Origin: Bradyrhizobium sp. 1(2017)
Lineage (GTDB): Bacteria; Pseudomonadota; Alphaproteobacteria; Rhizobiales; Xanthobacteraceae
Reading direction: 5' to 3'
NCBI RefSeq assembly: GCF_011602485.2
Contig: NZ_CP050022.2
Location: forward strand, 6,034,001-6,098,000
Length of the DNA stretch: 64,000 bases
Part shown: positions 1-8,627 of the stretch, piece after piece
How the letters are laid out: the number at the start of each line of letters is the position of its first letter
Numbering within the stretch: the stretch's first letter is position 1
Program-made: the position numbers and the translations under genes
Notes under the pieces: generated by a model
The model's input: the letters and a program-made list of their open reading frames with translations, nothing else
Told to the model about the DNA's origin: nothing
Databases searched by the model: none

Positions 1-217
1 CACCCTTGCGGGCGACGTTCATCACCATGGTGCCCTGCTGCATGGCGCAGCCCATCACCACGTCCTCGACCTCGCCGGGCGCTATGCCCGCACGCTTCAC
101 GGCCTCGGCCATCACGTGGCCTGCCAGGGTCGGACCATCGGTGTTGTTGAGCGCGCCGCGGTAGGCCTTGCCGACGCCGGTGCGCGCGGTCGAAACGATC
201 ACTGCTTCAGTCGTCAT
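1..217 (-). CDS. Acetyl-CoA acyltransferase (thiolase), N-terminal part
   Basis: Only the first 72 codons are present; the gene runs off the left edge. The protein begins MTTEAVIVSTARTGVGKAYR and reaches the DVVMGCAMQQG stretch, a typical thiolase N-terminus. It includes the region leading to the nucleophilic cysteine, which is not reached. Thiolases cleave 3-ketoacyl-CoA with CoA in the last step of beta-oxidation. It lies 13 bp downstream of an acyl-CoA dehydrogenase on the same strand, so it is probably the last visible gene of the operon. Family identity is clear; the substrate is unknown. Confidence 0.9.
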   Translation of the reverse strand, partial: MTTEAVIVSTARTGVGKAYRGALNNTDGPTLAGHVMAEAVKRAGIAPGEVEDVVMGCAMQQGTMVMNVARKG

Positions 218-230
218 GTCTGCCTCTCTG

Positions 231-1361
231 CTAGGCGGCCGCATCGAACTGCGCGTAGCGCAGCAGGTGAAAGGCGGGATCGCCGAACTGGATGTTGATG
301 GAGGAAATCCGCTTGAAATAATGTCCGACGTTCAATTCGTCAGTCATGCCCATGCCGCCATGCAGTTGCACCGCCTGGTCGGCGATGAACTTGCCGGCAT
401 AGCCAATCTTCGACTTGGCGCCCGACGCGAGACGCGACACGCCAGCCTCGCCTGCATCAAGGCTGAGCGTGAGATGCTGCATCAATGAAAGCGCTTCCTG
501 ATGCGCGATGAACATGTCGACCATCCGATGCTGCAGCACCTGGAAAGAGCCGATCGTCGTGCCGAACTGCTTGCGGGTCTTGGAATAGTCCAGCGTCGCG
601 GCATTCAATTCAGCCAGCGCACCGACCGCCTCGGCGCAGAGCGCGCCGATGGCACGGTCGCGGCAGGCCTCCAGCGCGGCCACACCCTCGCCCTCTTCGC
701 CCAGCAACTGACCGGCAACACCGCGCAGGCTGATCTCGGCCGCGCGTCGGCCGTCGATCGTCCTGAAGCTCTGCAGATTGAGGTTGGCGGCGCGGCGATC
801 GACCACGAACAGGCTGACGCCGCCGCGATCGCGCTGCTGGCCGGACGTGCGCGCCGAGACGATCAGATAATCCGCCCAGGGCGCGGCGACAACCGCGGTC
901 TTTTGGCCGGTCAGCATATAGCCGTTACCCTCGCGCCGAGCAGTGGTTGTGACGTTGGCGAGATCGAAGCGCGACTTCTTCTCGGTCCAGGCGAGCGCCC
1001 AGGTCGTAGTGCCAGCAATGATGTCCGGAATGAAGCCGTGTTTCTGTTCGGCGGAACCGGTACGCTCGAGCAGACCGCCGGCGAGCACAACGGTCTCGAC
1101 GAAGGGCTCGACCACGAGATGACGGCCGAACTCCTGCATGATGATCATGGTCGACAGCGGACCGCCGCCGAGACCGCCGACGTCCTCGGAGAACGGCGCC
1201 GCCAGCAGGCCGAGCTCGGCAAATGACTGCCATTGACTGTGGCTGTACCCCTCCTGGCTCGCGAGGTTCTTGCGCCGCGCATCGAAATCGTACTGGTCGC
1301 GCAGCAGGCGCTGGATGCTGGATCGGAGCAGCTCCTGCTCTTCCGTGAACTGGATATCCAT
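231..1361 (-). CDS. Acyl-CoA dehydrogenase family protein
   Basis: A 376-residue FAD-dependent acyl-CoA dehydrogenase, slightly shorter than the roughly 380-400 usual for the family. The middle holds the beta-domain (TTTWALAWTEKKSRFDLANV). The C-terminal helical domain carries SKTRKQFGTTIGSFQ and the typical end motif LHGGMGMTDELNVGHYFKR. The start is preceded by GGGAGGAATCGG. It would oxidise an acyl-CoA to a 2-enoyl-CoA. It follows another acyl-CoA dehydrogenase by 25 bp; paired, unlike dehydrogenases often form heteromeric enzymes for bulky substrates such as sterol side chains or cyclic acids, which is an inference here. Confidence 0.92.
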   Translation of the reverse strand: MDIQFTEEQELLRSSIQRLLRDQYDFDARRKNLASQEGYSHSQWQSFAELGLLAAPFSEDVGGLGGGPLSTMIIMQEFGRHLVVEPFVETVVLAGGLLERTGSAEQKHGFIPDIIAGTTTWALAWTEKKSRFDLANVTTTARREGNGYMLTGQKTAVVAAPWADYLIVSARTSGQQRDRGGVSLFVVDRRAANLNLQSFRTIDGRRAAEISLRGVAGQLLGEEGEGVAALEACRDRAIGALCAEAVGALAELNAATLDYSKTRKQFGTTIGSFQVLQHRMVDMFIAHQEALSLMQHLTLSLDAGEAGVSRLASGAKSKIGYAGKFIADQAVQLHGGMGMTDELNVGHYFKRISSINIQFGDPAFHLLRYAQFDAAA

Positions 1362-1386
1362 CCGATTCCTCCCGTGTTACTGTTCG

Positions 1387-2568
1387 CTAGAGACCGAGCA
1401 CGGCCTTGGCGATGATGTTGCGCTGGATCTCGTTCGATCCGCCGTAGATGGAGAGCTTGCGCGAGTTCAGGTACTTCTCCGACGCGGTGTGACCATAGTC
1501 CGGTCCCGGCATGAAGTGGTTGGCGCTCATCGGATGCTCGCGAATTGCCAGCCCGTAATTGCCTATTGCGCGATGCGTCAGCTCGGTGATGTCCTGGAAT
1601 ATCTCGGTGCCACGGATCTTGAACAGCGAGGCCGCCGGCCCCGGATCGAGACCGCGGGCCATCTGGGCGACGACGCGCAGCTCGGTTGCTTCCAGCGCCA
1701 GCACATCGAGCTCGATGCGGGCGATGTCCCTGACAAATTCGGTATGCGCCGGATCGTCTGCGGGAATCTCCGCCTTCACGATCCTCTTCAGCTTCTCGAT
1801 ATAGCGCGTCGAGCGGCCGATGCCGGCCATGCTGGTGCGCTCATTGCCGAGCAGGAATTTGGCGTAGGTCCAGCCCTTGTTCTCCTCGCCGATCAGGTTT
1901 TCGACGGGAACGCGGACGTTTTCAAGGAAGACGTCATTGACTTCATGGGCGCCGTCGATGGTGATGATCGGACGCACGGTGACGCCCGGTGACTTCATGT
2001 CGATCAGCAAGAACGAAATGCCGGATTGCGGCCTTGCGGCCGGATCGGTCCGCACCAGACAGAAGATCCAGTCGGCATGCTGCGCCAGCGTGGTCCAAGT
2101 CTTGTGGCCGTTGACGATGTAATGATCGCCGTCGCGTACCGCCTTGGTGCGGACGGTGGCGAGGTCGGAGCCCGAGCCGGGCTCGGAATAGCCCTGGCAC
2201 CACCATTCCTCGCCCGAGAGGATGCGGGGAAGAAAGTTCTTCTTCTGCGCTTCATTGCCGAACGTATAGATGACGGGACCGACCATGGTGACACTGAACG
2301 CCAAAGGCGGCATCGTGCCCGCGCGCGTAGTCTCCTGCTCGAAGATGAAACGGCGGGTGATGGACCAGCCGGGCCCGCCATATTCCTTGGGCCAGAGCGG
2401 CGCGATCCAGCCCTTCTTGTGCAGGATGCGATGCCACAGCAGCATCTGCTCCTTGGAAAGGTCGGTCTCCGGATTGGGGACGCGCATCTCGGTCGGATAA
2501 TTGTCCTCGATGAACGCACGGACTTCGTCGCGAAACGCCGAATCTTCCGGGGATAGCGCGAGCTCCAT
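1387..2568 (-). CDS. Acyl-CoA dehydrogenase family protein
   Basis: A 393-residue acyl-CoA dehydrogenase. Diagnostic segments are YSEPGSGSDLATVRT in the middle domain and YGGSNEIQRNIIAKAVLGL at the C-terminus. The ATG at 2568 is preferred because GGAGCG precedes it and because an upstream in-frame GTG at 2586 would overlap the preceding SDR gene. The SDR stop lies inside the ribosome-binding region of this gene, so translation is likely coupled. It probably acts together with the next dehydrogenase. Confidence 0.93.
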   Translation of the reverse strand: MELALSPEDSAFRDEVRAFIEDNYPTEMRVPNPETDLSKEQMLLWHRILHKKGWIAPLWPKEYGGPGWSITRRFIFEQETTRAGTMPPLAFSVTMVGPVIYTFGNEAQKKNFLPRILSGEEWWCQGYSEPGSGSDLATVRTKAVRDGDHYIVNGHKTWTTLAQHADWIFCLVRTDPAARPQSGISFLLIDMKSPGVTVRPIITIDGAHEVNDVFLENVRVPVENLIGEENKGWTYAKFLLGNERTSMAGIGRSTRYIEKLKRIVKAEIPADDPAHTEFVRDIARIELDVLALEATELRVVAQMARGLDPGPAASLFKIRGTEIFQDITELTHRAIGNYGLAIREHPMSANHFMPGPDYGHTASEKYLNSRKLSIYGGSNEIQRNIIAKAVLGL

Positions 2569-2579
2569 GGGGCGCGCTC

Positions 2580-3317
2580 CTACCACTTCTCGCCGAAGGG
2601 ACGGATCTCGAGCTCAAACGTCCAGGCGCTCTTGGGCTGTTGGTAGAGCTGCCAATAGGACGCCGCCACCGATGCAGGCGGCATTAGCAGGTCCGGATCG
2701 TCGAGCGCATTGGGGCCGAGCGCTTCGAGCCGGCGCTGGCGCACCCATTCGGTATCGACGCCAGAGTCAATGATAAGATGCGCGACGTGGATGTTCTTCG
2801 GCCCGAGTTCGCGGGCCATCGCCTGCGCGACGGCTCGCAGGCCGAACTTCGCGCTGGCGAAGGCGGCATAGCCGGAGCCGCCGCGCAAGCTCGCAGTCGC
2901 GCCGGTGAAGAAGATGTTGCCGCCCCCATGCGGCAGCATGAGCCGCGCTGCTTCGCGGCCCGCAAGGAAGCCGGAATAGCAGGCCATTTCCCAAACCTTC
3001 CGGAACACACGTTCGGTGGTCTCGAGGATCGGGAAGTTGACGTTGGCGCCGATGTTGAAGATGCAGACCTCGAGCGGCGCATGATTGTCGGCGTCATTGA
3101 GGAAGGAGATGATCTCCTCCTCCTTGCGCGCATCGAGCGAGCGGGCATGGATCTCGCTGCCGACCGCCTCGATCTCCTTGACCAGCGGCGCGAGCTTGTC
3201 GCCATTGCGGCGGCCAGCGAAGATGGTGAAGCCTTCCGAGGCGAATTTCTTGGCAATCTCGCCGCCGATAAAGTCACCGGCGCCGATCACCGCAACCGTC
3301 CTGTTTCTCTTCTGCAT
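2580..3317 (-). CDS. SDR family oxidoreductase lacking the catalytic tyrosine
   Basis: A 245-residue short-chain dehydrogenase/reductase-fold protein. The N-terminal nucleotide-binding turn reads VIGAGDFIGGEIAKKF rather than the standard TGxxxGxG. The usual YxxxK catalytic pair appears as FASAK, with phenylalanine instead of tyrosine. Fold and length fit the family, but ordinary dehydrogenase chemistry may be altered or lost. The start has GGAG seven bases upstream. It sits in the beta-oxidation-like operon between the CoA ligase and the dehydrogenases, so a 3-hydroxyacyl-CoA-related role is possible. Confidence 0.88.
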   Translation of the reverse strand: MQKRNRTVAVIGAGDFIGGEIAKKFASEGFTIFAGRRNGDKLAPLVKEIEAVGSEIHARSLDARKEEEIISFLNDADNHAPLEVCIFNIGANVNFPILETTERVFRKVWEMACYSGFLAGREAARLMLPHGGGNIFFTGATASLRGGSGYAAFASAKFGLRAVAQAMARELGPKNIHVAHLIIDSGVDTEWVRQRRLEALGPNALDDPDLLMPPASVAASYWQLYQQPKSAWTFELEIRPFGEKW

Positions 3318-3362
3318 GGGACTTCTCCAGCTTCGTGAGATGTTGGAGCGATCTCGCCCGCC

Positions 3363-4910
3363 TCAGTTGCGGAGCGATTCCGCCAGCTTGTGTTTCAGGA
3401 GCTTGCCTGTCGACGTGGCCGGCAGCGCGTCCATGAGGATGATCTCGGATGGCCGCTTGTAGGACGTGAGCTCCGGCGCGACATGTGCCATCAAATCCTG
3501 CGCGGTTGCCGAGGAGCCCTTGAGGAGCTGGACGAACGCCACAATCTCTTCGTTGCCCGGGACCGATCGTCCGACCACGGCGCATTGCACCACATCTGGA
3601 TGCGTGCTCAGCACCGCCTCGATCTCGGCCGGATAGACGTTGAAGCCGGAGCGAATGATCATCTCCTTGGTGCGACCAACGATGAACATCGCATCGCCCT
3701 CGAAGCGCGCGAGGTCGCCGGTGTTGAACCACCCTTCCGGGTCGATCGCTTTCGCCGTGAGGTCGGGCGCGCGATAGTAACCGCGCATGACGTTCGGCCC
3801 ACGGACATGCAGTTCGCCGATGTCGCCGTTCGTCACGATCGCGCCGCCCCGCGCAACGATCCGGGCCTCGATACCCGGCACGAGGACTCCGACCGAATTG
3901 TCGCTACGCGGCGCCTCGGGCCGCACACCGGAAATTCCGGGCGAGCATTCGGTGATGCCGAAGGCGTTGCCGAGCGGCAGACCAAGCTCCTTCTCGACCC
4001 TTGCCTTGAGCTCGAGGTCAAGCGGCGCGCCAGCGACGCTCATCAGGCGCAGCGCGCCGCGCATGAGCTTGGGCAAGCCGGCCGTCTGCTTGTATTCCAG
4101 CAGCCGCTGGTAGGTGGCGGGCACGCCGTTCAAGAGCGTGATGCCTTCCTCGGCCAGCGCCTTGGCAAGCGCAGCGGGATTGTATTTGGTGACCAGCCGG
4201 GTCACACCACCGACCATCAGCGTCATCGTCAGCAGCGAGATGCCGACGATATGCGAGATCGGCAGCACGCAATACTGCACGTCCTCCGCCGTCATGCTCC
4301 GCAAGTTCGCGGTGGTCCTTGCGGAAAACAGCAGGTTCCGATGCGTGAGCATGACCCCCTTCGGCGCTCCAGTCGTACCGGACGTATAGATGAGCACCGC
4401 CACCTGACGTGCGCCGTCGGCCTCGACCGGCTCGGCATGCGTGTCCTCGTTCAGGACAGACACGCCGATGCCGTGGAGCGGACCAACATCCTGCACCGGA
4501 GCGTTGTAACGCGTGGCGTGCGAGGCCGCCTCTTCGGAAACCTCCGCCGTAAAGAACATGCGACGGGCGCCGCTGTGATCTCTAATCTGATCGAGCTCAC
4601 GCGGCGACAGCCGCGGGTTAGCCACGATCGCCCAGGCATCGAGGCGACTGGCCGCGAACAGGAGGCAGGCGAGCGCGATCGCGTTTTCGCTCACGATCAT
4701 CATCCGATCGCCGGCGCGGATGTCGAGGGTGCGTAGCGCCTCCGTCGTGGCGCCGACCGCGCGGTCGAGCTCGCGATAGGTCAGCGTGGTATTGTCTTCG
4801 ATGAGCGCCGTCCGGTCGGGTGTGGTGGCAACATAGGGGTCCATCACCTCATGAATGCGCTGCGGCAACATCTCGGTGATTTCCGCTGCAGCCTGCTGCC
4901 AGTTCGCCAA
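3363..4910 (-). CDS. AMP-dependent acyl-CoA synthetase/ligase
   Basis: A 515-residue ANL-superfamily enzyme that activates a carboxylic acid to its CoA thioester through an acyl-adenylate. The P-loop-like motif is LIYTSGTTGAPKGVML, the hinge region WFNTGDLARFEGD, and the C-terminal catalytic lysine lies in TSTGKLLKHKL. I chose the TTG at 4910 because GGGAGG stands 5 bases before it and homology begins there (ANWQQ). The open frame extends to 5063 but that part has no family character and overlaps the neighbouring gene. It probably supplies substrate for the dehydrogenases downstream. Confidence 0.93.
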   Translation of the reverse strand: MANWQQAAAEITEMLPQRIHEVMDPYVATTPDRTALIEDNTTLTYRELDRAVGATTEALRTLDIRAGDRMMIVSENAIALACLLFAASRLDAWAIVANPRLSPRELDQIRDHSGARRMFFTAEVSEEAASHATRYNAPVQDVGPLHGIGVSVLNEDTHAEPVEADGARQVAVLIYTSGTTGAPKGVMLTHRNLLFSARTTANLRSMTAEDVQYCVLPISHIVGISLLTMTLMVGGVTRLVTKYNPAALAKALAEEGITLLNGVPATYQRLLEYKQTAGLPKLMRGALRLMSVAGAPLDLELKARVEKELGLPLGNAFGITECSPGISGVRPEAPRSDNSVGVLVPGIEARIVARGGAIVTNGDIGELHVRGPNVMRGYYRAPDLTAKAIDPEGWFNTGDLARFEGDAMFIVGRTKEMIIRSGFNVYPAEIEAVLSTHPDVVQCAVVGRSVPGNEEIVAFVQLLKGSSATAQDLMAHVAPELTSYKRPSEIILMDALPATSTGKLLKHKLAESLRN

Positions 4911-4971
4911 TGCCACCTCCCGTTGAAAGGCCCTTTGCGGGCTCGACTCGTTCCGGATATCCCCCGCCCGG

Positions 4972-5610
4972 TCAGGCGCTCTTGCGCCGCGCTGCGACCG
5001 ATTGCGCCTGGATTTCCTCCTCGACGTCGCGCAGGCTGTCCTTGCCGAAGTAGATCTCGTCACCGACGAAGAACGTCGGCGAGCCGAACGTACCGCGCGT
5101 CACGGCGCTGCTGGTGTTCTCGATCAACCTCTTCTTGACGTCGTCCTGCTGAGCGCGGGCGCTGATGCGATCGATGTCCAGCCCTGATGACAGAAACGCA
5201 TCGCGGAAGACCTGCGGATCGTCCATCTTCTTGGGCTCGACCCACATGTGGTGATAGGCAGCGCGGAAGTAGGGCTCGAACGCCCCCTCGAACTCCGCGG
5301 CAACAGCGCCGCGCATCAGCGCCAGGGTGTTCACCGGGAAGAACGGGTTCACCGTGAACTTCGTGATGTTGTGCCGGCGCAGGAAGCGTTGGGTCTCGAG
5401 CGCATTGTATTCCGGCTTGTTCTTGATCCCGCGCAGCGACTCGGCAGGCGACAGGTTGCCGGTCGCCTTGTAGACGCCGCCGAGCAGCACCGGCACGTAG
5501 TCGAACTTGACGCCGGTTCGCTGCTCGATGCCGGGCAACGCGAGCTCGGCGAGGTAAGCGTTGGGACTGCCGAAATCGAACTGAAACTCGACCTTGAGCG
5601 GAGCAGCCAT
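4972..5610 (-). CDS. 2-hydroxychromene-2-carboxylate isomerase / GST-kappa (DsbA-fold) family
   Basis: A 212-residue thioredoxin-fold protein of the GST-kappa/HCCA isomerase group. The N-terminal FDFGSPNAYLAELAL carries the serine that binds glutathione in this family. The C-terminal RGTFGSPTFFVGDEIYFGKD is a family hallmark. Known members isomerise an intermediate of naphthalene breakdown using glutathione; many are uncharacterised. The ATG at 5610 is chosen over an upstream start because it has AAGGGCG before it and homology begins there. As the first gene after the divergent HxlR regulator, it probably leads the operon. Confidence 0.9.
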   Translation of the reverse strand: MAAPLKVEFQFDFGSPNAYLAELALPGIEQRTGVKFDYVPVLLGGVYKATGNLSPAESLRGIKNKPEYNALETQRFLRRHNITKFTVNPFFPVNTLALMRGAVAAEFEGAFEPYFRAAYHHMWVEPKKMDDPQVFRDAFLSSGLDIDRISARAQQDDVKKRLIENTSSAVTRGTFGSPTFFVGDEIYFGKDSLRDVEEEIQAQSVAARRKSA

Positions 5611-5675
5611 GGAACGCCCTTCCCTTCGATGGCGGTGGTTGTTCGCCACCCGATTGATCGTGCTGCACCGATAAG

Positions 5676-5690
5676 GTTCTATTTTAGAAC
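5676..5690. promoter_or_regulatory. Perfect 15-bp palindrome, candidate HxlR operator
   Basis: GTTCTATTTTAGAAC is a perfect inverted repeat (6-bp arms, TTT centre) in the divergent intergenic region between the isomerase gene and hxlR. A related, imperfect copy TTCCTATTTAGAA lies at 5764-5776. HxlR proteins bind as dimers to such sites. That these are operators is an inference from position and symmetry. Confidence 0.55.
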
Positions 5691-5696
5691 TGTCAA

Positions 5697-5712
5697 TATG
5701 ATGTTTATCATA
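5697..5712. promoter_or_regulatory. Inverted repeat TATGAT-GTTT-ATCATA
   Basis: Six-base perfect arms with a 4-base spacer, 6 bp from the 15-bp palindrome, in an AT-rich stretch unlike the GC-rich surroundings. It may be a second regulator site or overlap a promoter. There is no direct evidence beyond symmetry and location. Confidence 0.35.
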
Positions 5713-5815
5713 CAATGCCTATAACGATGCGCGAATAAGGGCATCCTATTGATTTACTGTGAGTTCCTATTTAGAATTTATTTGCAATGCCGCCACGGAT
5801 TCGCTGGAGACGACA

Positions 5816-6313
5816 ATGAAATGGGATACCCTTGAGGAGGAGCCATGCTCTCTCGCCCGTACCGTGGCGGTGATCGGTGACCGCTGGAGCCTCCTCATCC
5901 TGCGCGAATGTTTCTTGCGCATTCGCAGATTTGATGACTTCCAGACGTCGCTCGGAATCACCCGCCATCTGCTCGCCGATCGGCTGAAGAAATTCGTCCG
6001 CTTTGGCGTACTGCGCAAGATTCCGTATCAAGAAGCGCCGAAGCGCTACGAGTATATCCTGACGCAAAAGGGTCTCGATCTCTACCCGATCATCATGTCG
6101 ATTGTGCACTGGGGCAACGTCCACATGGTCGACTCGCGCGGACGACCGCTGCTGCATGAACACAAGAACTGCCACAAGATGTTTGATCCTGTCATGATCT
6201 GCTCCGAATGCGGTGAGCCGCTGACGGCGACGGCAGTCCACGTTCATCCGGGCCCCGGCGCGAGACGGTCTTCGCCGACAAGCAACGGCGTTTCGGCGAA
6301 GAACGCTGGTTGA
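5816..6313 (+). CDS. HxlR-type winged-helix transcriptional regulator
   Basis: A 165-residue regulator. The hallmark GDRWSLLILRECFLRIRRF is followed by ITRHLLADRLKKFVRFGVL (recognition helix) and the wing YEYILTQKGLDLYPII. The C-terminal part adds CHKMF and CSECGEPL, which could form a small metal site. The ATG at 5816 is preferred over a GTG at 5759 because GGAG stands 8 bases upstream. It is divergent from the acyl-CoA operon and likely represses it, responding to a pathway intermediate. Confidence 0.9.
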   Translation: MKWDTLEEEPCSLARTVAVIGDRWSLLILRECFLRIRRFDDFQTSLGITRHLLADRLKKFVRFGVLRKIPYQEAPKRYEYILTQKGLDLYPIIMSIVHWGNVHMVDSRGRPLLHEHKNCHKMFDPVMICSECGEPLTATAVHVHPGPGARRSSPTSNGVSAKNAG

Positions 6314-6789
6314 CCTCCAACGTCTCAACAGCTCGATCCAGGAAGGCAGGCCCGCTGGAACGTTGTGGACGACTTCAACCAGCCAATGCATCCGCAGATG
6401 GCCTTGCCGTGGCCGAGCGCCTGGCGACTTGGCGTTGCGCAATTGGCAAACAGGATGGCAGGGTAGCTTAGGGTAGAAAGCCCCCGACCCGAACATTCTG
6501 GTTGTGACTCTGCGACCAGAATCGCGCCCGCGACGACCACCAAACCGATCTCTTGACGAGCCGATAGGCAACCGCCGTGGCTTCAGGCTCAAGTCCGAAA
6601 CGATCGGTTCAAATTGGCACCAATCCAATCTCGGATTGTCCGATTTGTACATCGCCGCACCCACTATCTCCGAAGTCCTGTTTTCCTACCGAAGGGCAGC
6701 CCTTGCTAGTTCGTCAAAAGCCGCCGTTCGCACGCAATTCCTCGCCGGGCGAGAAATGGTCCGGAGCAGGTGGTCAAAATGAGCGACCG
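6314..6789. other. Region with no recognisable gene
   Basis: Several open frames cross this stretch on both strands, but none shows family similarity, a convincing ribosome-binding site or consistent codon character. It is the left edge of a run of gene remnants that continues to about 8.05 kb. Confidence 0.5.
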
Positions 6790-7223
6790 CTATCGGCGAC
6801 GAGAGCCTTCGACTTCGGAGAGAGGCTCGGTGACTGACGCCGAGATCGTATTGCTAGAGATCGAACGAATCCGTGCAAGGCGATGCCGCCGGCACAAGGA
6901 CTTCAGCTCCGGCGGCGGGGCGCCCTTCCCCTCGAGCATCACCAGCGCCAGCGCAGCCTCCACCCGCACGCTCGGATCCTCATCGCCCGCTAGCTGTCGG
7001 AGGGGGTGGAGCGCTTGTTCGATCCCCGGGAAGACCGGACCGAGGCGACCGAGATGCCAGGCCGCCAGGCTGCGGACGAAGGCAAGCTCGTTGCCCAACT
7101 CGAGCGGACGGCTTGCCGCGCAAGTCGTAACAGGAGGTCTGGCATGTAACCCATGCGGTCGAGGGCACCATGAACGGATGAACCTGCTTCCATCTTTGCG
7201 CGCAGAACCAAGCCGCCCGACAA
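6790..7223 (-). pseudogene. HEAT-repeat-like protein remnant
   Basis: One frame contains ELAFVRSLAAWHLGRLGPV and DEDPSVRVEAALALVMLEG, which resemble HEAT repeats. An adjacent frame contains GALDRMGYMPDLLLRLARQ, which would fit just before them, so a frameshift near 7110 is likely. The rest is low complexity. I read it as a decayed repeat protein; no function can be assigned. Confidence 0.35.
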
Positions 7224-7403
7224 TTAAATCGTGGTTTTCCATCTTCCCCGGAAGGATGAGGATCTGTCTCCACAGACAGAAACCCCACCCTCCGCGAAGC
7301 TTCCGAAATGATCGATCTCAGAGCAACCGAGTTGTTTGAGACGGCGGCCGAAAGCCACCCATGCCCCCAAAAAGAAGGGGGGTAAGTGTCGCGCCGCGAG
7401 ACT

Positions 7404-7742
7404 CTAAAACACCTTGTCCACGGGCAGACCCAGCGCGATCGAGCCAGCATACAGCTCTTGGGGTCCAGCCTGCAGCGGGTGGTAACGGGCGGCCTGAATG
7501 TCGCGGAAGCGGCGTTCAAGGCCGGTGGCGCGGAAGAAGCCGGCGCCGCCGGCGAGCTGCATCCCAAGCTCTACGGCCGCAATCGCGTGGCGCTCAACGA
7601 GTTGGCGGCCCATCATCACCTGGTTAATGGTCTCGGCCGACGGCGCATCCAGCCTCACGGCCGCCAGCATGGACTCGCGCGCAAGGCGTGCGGCGGCGAG
7701 CTCCGGCTGGGCGCGGTCGGTATTGTTGGAAGCTGGCGCCAT
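7404..7742 (-). pseudogene. Acyl-CoA dehydrogenase C-terminal remnant
   Basis: The frame encodes only the last quarter of an acyl-CoA dehydrogenase-like protein: ELGMQLAGGAGFFRATGLE followed by RFRDIQAARYHPLQ and an end at LGLPVDKVF. The catalytic and FAD-binding N-terminal three quarters are missing, and nothing upstream restores them. It is a truncated relic, not obviously derived from the two intact dehydrogenases at 231-2568. Confidence 0.6.
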
Positions 7743-8094
7743 CCTGGCGTGCGAGGAACACGGTTGGATGCAAGACCGAGCGGACCCTCACGCTCGCGAT
7801 CGCCTTGGATGTCGCCAGACTGGATCCGCCACCTGGATTGTCGCCGGAGCAAGCGGCTGCCGAGATCAGCGCCGTGTTCGGATCGATCGGTGACACATGC
7901 CCCGAATGTCTCTCCCAAAACTGAATACGAAAGCTGGACGACTTCCCGCGCCGCAGGGCGTAAGGCGCCAAAAATCGTCGAGAGAGTCCTGCACCAGATC
8001 GTGTTCTTCCCGCGCCAATACGATCTCCTGCTATTGGAACCGTCAGGTCTTCCCAGTCTTAAACCGAATATTTTCAACCGACGGGAGGAGCGTC

Positions 8095-8397
8095 ATGCCT
8101 CGTGGCGACAAGTCCAGTTACACCGACAAGCAGAAGCGCCAGGCCGAGCACATCGAAGAGGGCTATGAGCACCGCGGCGTTCCGGAGAAGGAAGCGGAAC
8201 GGCGCGCCTGGGCGACCGTGAACAAGGAGACCCACGGCGGGAAGAAGAGTGGCTCGGGTCGTGGCGCCGAGGAAGATCATTCGCCGGCCCGCAAAGGCGG
8301 CCGATTGGGCGGCGCGGCCTCGGCCAAGCGGCCGGCATCGGAGCGCTCGAGGTCCGCCAAAAAGGCGGCCAAGACTAGAAAACGGCGCGCTGCGTAA
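8095..8397 (+). CDS. Small basic protein, type often annotated as plasmid stabilisation protein
   Basis: A 100-residue protein starting MPRGDKSSYTDKQKRQAEH and containing YEHRGVPEKEAERRAWATVN, then a lysine/arginine-rich tail ending KTRKRRAA. The family is common in rhizobia and commonly labelled plasmid stabilisation, although that function is not supported by anything here. The basic tail suggests nucleic-acid contact. GGGAGGAG precedes the ATG. It is followed after 20 bp by a small membrane protein, probably co-transcribed. Confidence 0.8.
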   Translation: MPRGDKSSYTDKQKRQAEHIEEGYEHRGVPEKEAERRAWATVNKETHGGKKSGSGRGAEEDHSPARKGGRLGGAASAKRPASERSRSAKKAAKTRKRRAA

Positions 8398-8417
8398 GTT
8401 GCCATAAGGAGAGCAAG

Positions 8418-8567
8418 ATGGGTCTCGAAGCCGTCTTTTTCCTTGGAGCGCTTGTACTCCTCACGGCACTAATCTATGGCGTCATCAGCTATCGCTACCG
8501 AAACCGTGCATTGGATCGCGTGGCCGAAGACGTCACGCGTGAGAGGTATCGAAGAGACGAGACTTAA
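8418..8567 (+). CDS. Small single-span membrane protein, 49 aa
   Basis: The protein has one hydrophobic segment (EAVFFLGALVLLTALIYGVI) and a charged tail ending RYRRDET. A ribosome-binding site AAGGAG lies just before the ATG. It follows the small basic protein at 8095 by 20 bp. No family recognised; the layout matches many short stress-induced membrane proteins of rhizobia. Confidence 0.65.
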   Translation: MGLEAVFFLGALVLLTALIYGVISYRYRNRALDRVAEDVTRERYRRDET

Positions 8568-8627
8568 CGGCATTCCTTCACGACTGCCGACAAAGACATT
8601 GTATCGGCCAAGCCGGCACGATTGGCT

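Noticed and set aside
3390..4736. Long plus-strand open frame (448 codons) opposite the CoA ligase
   Set aside because: It is the antisense shadow of the ligase at 3363-4910 and has no family similarity; similar shadows lie opposite the genes at 231, 52412, 27728 and 55103.
8036..8060. GGAAC upstream of the small basic protein gene at 8095
   Set aside because: The expected CGTT at 16-17 bases reads TCTT or CTTA, too far from the EcfG consensus.
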